From the NCBI GenBank assembly GCA_029204225.1, contig CM055106.1:34258361-34322360 (forward strand): a stretch of DNA of 64,000 nt, in the 5' to 3' direction. Shown here piece after piece: positions 38,601 through 47,600 of the stretch (its first letter is position 1; each line of letters starts with the position of its first letter). Both the position numbers and the translations under genes were made by a program. The notes under the pieces were generated by a model that saw only the letters and a list, made by a program, of their open reading frames with translations, did not search any database and was not told the DNA's origin. Source of the DNA: Diphasiastrum complanatum. Lineage: Eukaryota; Streptophyta; Lycopodiopsida; Lycopodiales; Lycopodiaceae.

Positions 38601-41600
38601 TTTTTCAAAACATTTTTAACCACTACAAGGATCCTATTTTTGTCAAATATTATTGTTTTGATTGTTTTTGTATAGTTTAATTTTTTTACAGGGTTTAGTA
38701 AAAAATATCTTGTTTATATAATATATATTATGCATTATATGACATACATATATTTTAAAAAATAAATAAATGCATTCGGGACAACGTTCTGTTGTTCGGA
38801 ACATGCTCGTTTCAAAATGAGCGTTCTAAAATGGGATAGGCCCCAGAACGCAAGTATGATATATACTCTAAAAAAAATTAGGAGCAAATATTTAAAGTTG
38901 TTTTCTATCATAAAACCCAATTTTTTTTTAGTTTGAAAGACATTTGCAACTATAGAAGTGATTAGCACCAATCAAAACAATAAAATAACATTCTATTCCT
39001 ATATTTTGCCAGCTTTTTCGAACATTGGCTTTTAGTGGCTTTTCGGCAATTTCACTAGATTTCTCAAACACTGATTTTTTGGTTTTTTACTGGCTTTCTG
39101 GAGACCACAATTTCTACGGATCTAAAATCCCTATAATTTGGCAATTTTTTAAGCTTTCCAACAATTTCACTAGCAACTATATTGTGTGATATAGGTCAAG
39201 CTTCGTGGACATTGGTTTCACTGGCAATTGTACATCATGCACAGTATCTGGCAATGTGACCAAAAAACCAGGGCAATATCAATGGCTTTTCAGCAATTTC
39301 ACTAGCTATTGTTTAGTTAATAGTACATGGCAAATACAGGGTCTTGTAAAACTTAAATTTCTTTTGAAAATATCCATAAGATTTCCCTTAGAAATCCTTG
39401 CATTTTCCAAGAACGCTTTTTTTGTTTTTTTGCAATACGAGTTTCAAAAAATAGGATGGATCTGATGGTGATCGTCTGAAATCTTTTTAAACCATATAGG
39501 GACCCTATTTTTGTCAAGTAATATTGTTCTAATCATAGTTGCACAGAAACGCGTTTATGATGTAGAAACATGGTTAAAAATAAATAAAAAAATAAAATTT
39601 TTTGGAAAAATAGCTTATGGCTGAAAAAACTTTAGGGGAGCAATGGTCAAACCAGCGTTTTGCCTATCAGAAGTGCAGTAGATAGGGCACAAATAGATCT
39701 TATTTTCAATAGCTATTTGGTTGTTATTTGCTCTAGTTCTCAGTAACTGTTAATGCTACAGTTTGGGCTATCAACTCTATGGATGATGATCACTTTTGCA
39801 ATCATTTCACCGGAGATGTGAGTGCAATGTGCATACAGTTGGGGGCATAAATATTGGGCCCTTATCGGCGCGCATTTGGACCCATCTAACAAACTTAAGA
39901 AAGTTAAAGGATCAATCCTTTATCGATTGCATAAAACCTCCCTTTGCCATCATTTCAAAATGATAACAAATTTACCTTATCTCGCCTTCTTCCGGTTATT
40001 ATTGCAGTAGGAAAATAGGTCGCCACTTTCCGGATCGTGGATCGCATCTGTACAACAAATCCAAGGTTTGGGTAACTTTAAGAAGGATGGAAATGCACTT
40101 GCAACTAGCTTGATTGATATGAATTGCACTATAAATTGTGATTCATCTGATTCAAACTGAAGCACACCTCATCTGACATGTACGCTTGATCAGGATCTTC
40201 TACTATTGGAGAAAGGGTGCCATCATAATCCAAAAAAACAGCAACTTGCTTCTTTTCTGCTTCTTTTGCAATGTCTTCAAGTTTGTCTAACGCAGAAGGG
40301 TGCTCTTCCTGGAAATAATAAAGATCTTGTGGGTGAAAGTTGAAATTTACTTTCAATAAGAGATTTACTTTTTGCATACATAACACAAAATATAACATGA
40401 TTAAAGTCATCCATACCCATCAATGTAAGCAAATCTAAAAGTCACCAGCTTCAAGGAAATTATTGCGAAGTACTAAGCCACCGAAGTCATAGATATGTTG
40501 ATTTTAAATCTCATGAAGCATCCATACATATGAAACAGATAGAAGACCAAAGGAGTGATGACAAAGAAACACATCAAAAAATGTCCCCAGGCAAGTTAGA
40601 CAACCCTAAACCATTAAGAAAAAATCGTGAAGGATCTTCAACGGAGAGCAAGTGGTTATATACTATTGATATTCCTTCCAACTGATCAAACATTGTCTAC
40701 ATTGAAGACCAGACCTTTATGGAATGCACTTGTGTCTTATGTCTGCATGTAATTATGACTATCTTCACATGCAATCGCTTCCTTCTTTATGGATGCCAAT
40801 ATAAGTGTCAACAATCAGATATGCAACATCAAGCATTCACCATAAGCATTCACCACAAGAAGGCGGAAGAAGAACACGCACAATCACACTATCACTCTAC
40901 AGCATACTGAATGTAAAATGTACAAATAAACCTTGAACCCCTATAGAGAGAGAAAACCTACGAGTAGACTAATAGACTACCCTACGGCTAATGACAGCTA
41001 GTCACAGTTGTCACATTAATGTACCTCGTAAATAGTAACAATGAAGTTTATCATTGATTTCTAACACTCTCCCTCAATGATAAAATTACCTATTCCTAAT
41101 AGAGTACGAAACCTCTCAAATTTACATCTACCTAATGACTTAGTAGAAATATCTGCCATGTGATCTTCAGATTTACAAAAAACAAGATCAATGGCTCCAT
41201 CAAGAATTTTCTCTCGAACAAAATCATAGTGTATTTCGATGTGCTTGGTTCGAGCATGTGAAACTGGATTTTTGGCAAGGTCAATGCAACTTTGATTATC
41301 ACAAGATATAGTAGTCGCATCCACCTGTGGTTGACCTAAATCCACAAGCAATCTTTGTAACCATACCGCTTCTTGTGTAGCATTGCTGAGTGCTCAATAT
41401 TCAGCTTCCGTCGATGATAAGGCTATTGTAGGTTGCTTTTTGCTGCTCCATGAAATTGCAGCTATACCATAACTGAATGTATGACCACTGGTAGATCTTC
41501 TGTCATCAATATTACCTGCCCAATCGGCATCTGTATAACCTACCAACATGGCCGCTTCAGGCTAATCATACTTCAAACCAAAATTCAATGTCCCTCGAAT

Positions 41601-44600
41601 GTAATCTGAGAATACGTTTAGCAGACTTCCGGTGTGCTTGACTAGGATCTTGCATAAATTGACTAACAACACCAACAACATAATAAATATCAAGTCGTGT
41701 GTGTGTCAAATAGATCAAACTACCCACCAGCTGTCTATACAAATAAGCATCCACTTTCTCATATTCATCATATGTTGACATCCATAGGTGTTCTCAAAGG
41801 CTTACAATCCTACATATTGAACTTATAAAGCAAATCTCATGCATATTTGCTTTGTGTAAGAAAGACCATGTCTTCCTTTCGCCATACTTCAATGCCAAGA
41901 CAATAGTGCATCAATCCTAGATCACTCATGTCAAAAGCATTGGAAAGATCTGATTTTATTTCATCAATTAAGCTCTCATTACTTCCTGTAATAATCAAAT
42001 CATCCACGCACAACACAATGCTAGATCTGAATCTTGCCTTAGAATGTAAAAATTAGGATCAACATCACTCTTTATCATTCCCCTTCGCTTGAAGTGTTCA
42101 TCAATGCAAGAGTACCACGCCCGTGGTGCTTGCTGCAATCCATAAATGGCTTTGTTGAGCTTACAAACGAGATGCTCTCTCCCTGGCTCAACAAATCCTT
42201 GAGGTTGTACTTAGTAAACCTCTTCATCCAGCATTCTATTAAGAAAAGTAGATTTAACATCCATTTGCTGGATCTTCCAACCATAGAAAGCAGAAATAGC
42301 AATGATAGAACGTATAGTTACCATCTTAGCTACGGGTGTGAAGGTTTCCTCAATATCAATACCTTCCTGCTGCTCACTTGTTACTGACAAGTACCACTTA
42401 GGCACTCTCCCAGGAATCTCATTATTAACCTTGTCTTTTTCCATTGGCTCTTCCATATCGACACCAACTTCTTCCTTCACTTGCACTTTAGGTTTATCGT
42501 CAAAGGGATCAATTGTCAATTTTATTTGGTCATTTTGACCCATCTCATCAAAAGTAGCATCTCTAAAAATCATGATCTTTTGTGTATCTGTGTCATACAT
42601 CCTGTATGCCTTGGCTCTTTCATCATATCCAAGGAAAATACACTTAACAACCTTTACATCCAGCTTCTTTCGTTTTTCATCAGGCACATGGGTGTAAGCA
42701 TCACAACCAAATACTCGTAAATGAGAAATATTAGGTTTCTTTCCAGTAAAAGCTTCGTAAGGTGTCTTACCCTCCACGGACTTCGTAGGACACCGATTCA
42801 AGATATGAGTAGCTGCGTTGCATGCTTCTGCCCAAAAAGTATTTGGCAAACCCTTGCTCTTAAGCATTGCCCTAACCATCTCCACAATGGATCTGTTTTT
42901 CCGTTCTGCAACTCCGTTTTGTTGTGGTGAATAGGGTGTAGTGGTTTGTCTCTTGATCCCCTGATCCTTGCAAAAATTTATAAACTCTGTTGAAAAATAC
43001 TCGCCGCCACCATCTGATCTGAGGGTCTTCATATAACAACCTGTTTGTTTTTCAACTAGAGCCTTGAACTCTGAAATAAATCCAGATATGTCTACTATAG
43101 TCATCAATGAATGTGATGAAATAGTAACAACCACTAATGGACCTAGTTTGTATTGGTCCACACAAATCACTATGAACAAGATCAAGAATGTCATTGGCTC
43201 TTCTTGCTCCATCTTTGGGAAATCTCTCTCTATGTTGTTTTCCCAATATGCAACCCTCACAAATTTTTCCTTCAAAAGAGATATCAGGCAATCCAACAAC
43301 TAGATTACCTCTTTTAAGGATTTGCAAGCTTTGAGCACTAATATGACCAAACCTTTGATGCCAAAGATCACTTTGACTATCAACAGTGCTTACCATAGCT
43401 TGAGTAAAAGATCTCGCATTCAATTTGTAGAGTCGATTCCCGTTGACTCTAGCTCCTGTAGCAATCACTTTGTAGTGATTCTTGATGTCTTTGACAAGAC
43501 ATTTGTCACTGTCAAACTCAACCTTGAGTTGTTGATCAGCCATCGTCCCAACAGATAGTAGATTGTTAGCTAAGCCACGTACATATTGCACATTGCTTAT
43601 CTGCTTTATCTTTCAGTTGGCTAACTTCACTGGTACCACTCCAACTCCTTCAACAGATTGCAATTTGCCATCAGCTTGTCCAACTTCATCACCATTGTCA
43701 GTTTCCTTGAGTTCGGAAAACCACTCTTTCCTTGAAGTCATGTGCTTGGATGCACCACTATCAATGTACCAGGTATCCTTGGCTTCGTCACTTGTCATTA
43801 ATGCTGTAATGAACAATTTTGAACTCTCACCTGTATTATCTTCATATTGATCATCATCGTATTGATGTTGATTAGTATAATTATCTTCATAATAATAGTC
43901 ATGATGTTCAGCATAATTTCCCGCTTGTGATTTGTCTTTTCTTTGTTCCATCTCCTTCTGTTTCTTGAAGCATTCACGCTCCTAGTGGCAAGTTTTGTTG
44001 CAGTACCTACAATTTCCAAGTTTATTTTGTCTTGAATAGCCGCGTCCTTGACCTCGGCCTTGATTCCAATTGCCTCGATTCGGACTATCATTGACTTGCT
44101 CATGACATTGTTGAAATGATCCCCGGCTTGAGTTTCCTCCTCTCGATTGGTACCTTCCACAGCCAAATCTTCCACCTCATCCTCTAACTGCAAGAGCTTG
44201 ATCAGAGCTCCTGTTACGATAATTCAAGTTCTCTTGACGTTGCTCTTCTTGCAAAAGCAATCCACGTAGTTCTTCATAGGTTGGAAGATTTTCTCTTGTG
44301 GCTATACTCGTCACAAACATTTGATGTGACTCACTCAGACTATTCAATGTCAATTGCACGATCTCACGATCTTGCACTCGCTCTCCAACTGCTGCTAATT
44401 GGTCACAGATCTCTTTGATCTTCAATATGTGATCAGTAATAGTTGCACCATCATCCATCCGCAATGTATGCAACTTTGTCTTCAGAAATAGTATTCGAGA
44501 TGTATTTGTCGTTTCAAACAATGCCTTCAATGTTTCCCATGCTTCTTTTGGTCCTTCTGAATCTGAAATATAGGGAATAATTGCATCTCTAACTGATAGG

Positions 44601-47600
44601 TTAATGACATTCCAGGCTTTCCGTTTTCTCCTATCAAATGTCCGCCGATCTTCTTCAATCACTGGTCTTGTCTCTTCTCATGTCACGATCTCCCATAGCT
44701 CCTTTTCCATCAAAATGTTCTTCAATTTGAATTTCCAAACTGCATAGTTGCTGGCACCTTCTAATTTGCTTGACTCATTAAGGATACTCTCGCTTAGAGT
44801 TGCCATTACTGGATAGATGAGTCTAGATCACAAAATTTATCACACCACAGAACTGTAAATTTTTTTGGTTGGACACCTGACATCGGTACGACGCGCAAGT
44901 GCACGACTGCTCAGAATTCTCTTTAGCTCGCGCGCATGGATTCGATATTGGTACGGGTATGCGATATTGGTATGACGGGGATGTCCGACTGCTCAGTATT
45001 TTCATTACTTTTGGCGCGTGGATCCGATATTGGTACGAATATGCTATATATGTACGACACGCGCGGATGTACGACTATTCAGGATTTTTCCTACCTCTGG
45101 CGCATCGATCCGATATTGGTATGAAAAAGATGAAAAGTAGAGGAATATTCTAGATTCCCCACTTCGGCGCGGCGGCTATGCTACCTCCTCTTTGCAAAGA
45201 TTTCAAAATGTGTGATCGTTCAAAAGACCGAGATCAGTAATCTGAAAAGTATGAAGCCTCCTAACTCTGAATGGCAATACTAGACACTGTCTAGTGTGGT
45301 TTGCGGTACTACTCCAAACAGACGAATGAGAGATTTCTTGGCAAACCTCTCACACAAATAGCACTTTCCACAACAACTCAGAAGTATTGTAAAAATCTCC
45401 CCCACTCAACAGATTTTCAATCTGTCTGATACTGCCCTGGGCTTTTTGATGCCTCCGGGACTGTGCTTTTCACAACAACTAGGAAATGTTGTAAAAATTT
45501 GTCTGATGCTGCCCTGGCCTTCCTGATGCCTCCGGGACTGTGTCTTCGTTCCCCACTGATGATTCTGATCTCCAAACCTACAAAATACACCAAAGAAGGA
45601 TTTCTTCCAGCCGTTTTTGTCTTTCCAAGCTTTCACCTCTCGTGAAGGACTTTCTCACTTCATTGCGGAGCTTGTGACAAGCTATATCCACTAATCAGGC
45701 ACGCAGGACTATCGCTGCTCTGATACCATGTCAACAATCAGATATGCAACATCAAGCATTCATCATAAGCATTCACCACAAGAAGGCGGAAGAAGAACAC
45801 GCACAATCACACTATCACTCTACAGCATACTGAATGTAAAATGTACAAATAAACCTTCAACCCCTGATAGAGAGAGAAGACCTACGAGTAGACTAATAGG
45901 CTACCCTACGGCTAATAACAGCTGGTCACAGCTGTCAACATTAATGTACCTCGTATACAGTAACAATGAAGTTTATCATTAATTTCTAGCAATAAGTATA
46001 CTTTCAAGAAGTATTCTGGCCTCCCCTCTTGTAGGAAAATTACAGCAAAATGACTACTATCTTTGCTACGCATCTTTGTTGCTGAAATCTGCAGAGATAA
46101 CTCCATTCCAACTCTTAAAAGATATAGCCAATCAAAACAAAGTCAAAACACTAGTACCAAAAAAATCAAACTTTCATTCTAAGTTCTCTTTCTTCTCAGG
46201 GAAGTCTTCTACATGCACCATTTTCCTGCTCTCTTACAGAACTACACTATCTCTTATAGGTAGATTATGAGCTTTCTCCCTCCCTCCTAGAAGGCCAGAA
46301 TGATGAATGAGGGCTTTCTCACCCATGCCCTTTGTGTCTGAGAATCTTCAACATTGGAACACTTTTACAGGCTTTTAGGCTTTTTGTTGAGTTTTTAGGC
46401 ATGGGTTTGATTTCTTTGCTACTTTTTATGCATGGTACATGAATTATGCACGTCTCATGTTTCTTTTACTAGATTCAGCAGACTTGGGTTAGTGATTTAA
46501 ATTCTGTAGATTTGACTCCTATAATTCTAGGCCAAGTCTCTTAAGCTAACAAACACCAAAGGATTGTCAGTCTGCAATCTTATTAGATGCATCTCAATTC
46601 ATAGCTCTCACATCTTTGGCTAGTCTCCGAAGCCATTATTCTGATGTCAAACAATCAACCCTATTTCTGTCTGTCTGTGTGTTTGCCACTAGGGTGGAGC
46701 ATGTTTCCTAAAAGATTCAAAAGACACAAGTTGACTGGGAATAATTGCGATATAAACACAATGTTGGCACCCACCCTATACATTAAGATATCAAATTATC
46801 CATTCTTCTGAAAGTCATTCTCAAATCTAAAGCCTGAGTACTATCTCACAGGGTCTTCATTTTGGTATTGATCCTTAAGCACTTTATTTAAATGTGGGTA
46901 CAGTTTCCATCGACTGATTCATGTCACTTGGAATGGTGAACAGTTACGAAAAACAAAGAAGCTTTGATCTCTGTTATTCCTCTTTGGTCACTTATTCTAA
47001 GCATACTCAAAGGTCAAAAGTCTGTAGAACTTACATATGTGGATGCATATGTGCCACATTCCTACAAAAAATCCTTTTTGCATAGACATTGTATGAAATG
47101 TATTGCACAAGCAAATGTAAAAATTATTAACAAAGCCTCATAATCAAGATTGTGTTTCCAAGAAAAGTCAATTGTAACCAAATGGAGGGACTATTTAAAA
47201 GTATAATGGCTCCTTTTTAGATTATCCAACAAAAAGGGGTATCCTATAGCCACCCCATTGAACCTTATATTGTGATTCACGATCATAAATGTAGAACCTA
47301 TGCTGCAATCTGGCCCTGCTATTTGATCTGCCATTTATGAAACGAGCAATGCTCCATGTTAAAAAAAAGTGCTTCTATCAACAAAGCCACTTTCAAGCCA
47401 TTTCATCACCAAAACTTGGCAGAAGCAGATAAACTAGCAATTTTATCAAAAAGGAATCTGAAAGAAGAGAGCACAATATGCAAAAATGGCACAATTGCAT
47501 ATCTGAACTTACCATCCAGTTATAGTAAAGTGCCTTTGTTGCACTAAAACTTGCTTCATCTAAATTGTTGTCATTCAAATGCTCCTTTCTTGGAGGAGAA

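Larger units (their letters stand above)
40806..45991 (-). mobile_element. Complete Ty1/copia element with LTRs and TSD
   Basis: LTRs at 45729-45991 (5') and 40806-41066 (3') are flanked by the duplication ATAAG at 40801-40805 and 45992-45996. The minus strand shows TGGTATCAGAGC (initiator Met-tRNA primer site) directly after the 5' LTR and TTGAGGGAGAG as polypurine tract before the 3' LTR. Gag, protease, integrase, RT and RNase H occur in the usual copia order. The LTRs differ at roughly a dozen positions, so the insertion is not very recent. It sits in TPP intron 1, in the sense direction. Confidence 0.95.

Noticed and set aside
45912-46106. Minus-strand frame near the copia 5' LTR that could be a TPP exon
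   Set aside because: It does not match any TPP segment, and TPP exons 1 and 2 already join perfectly without it.
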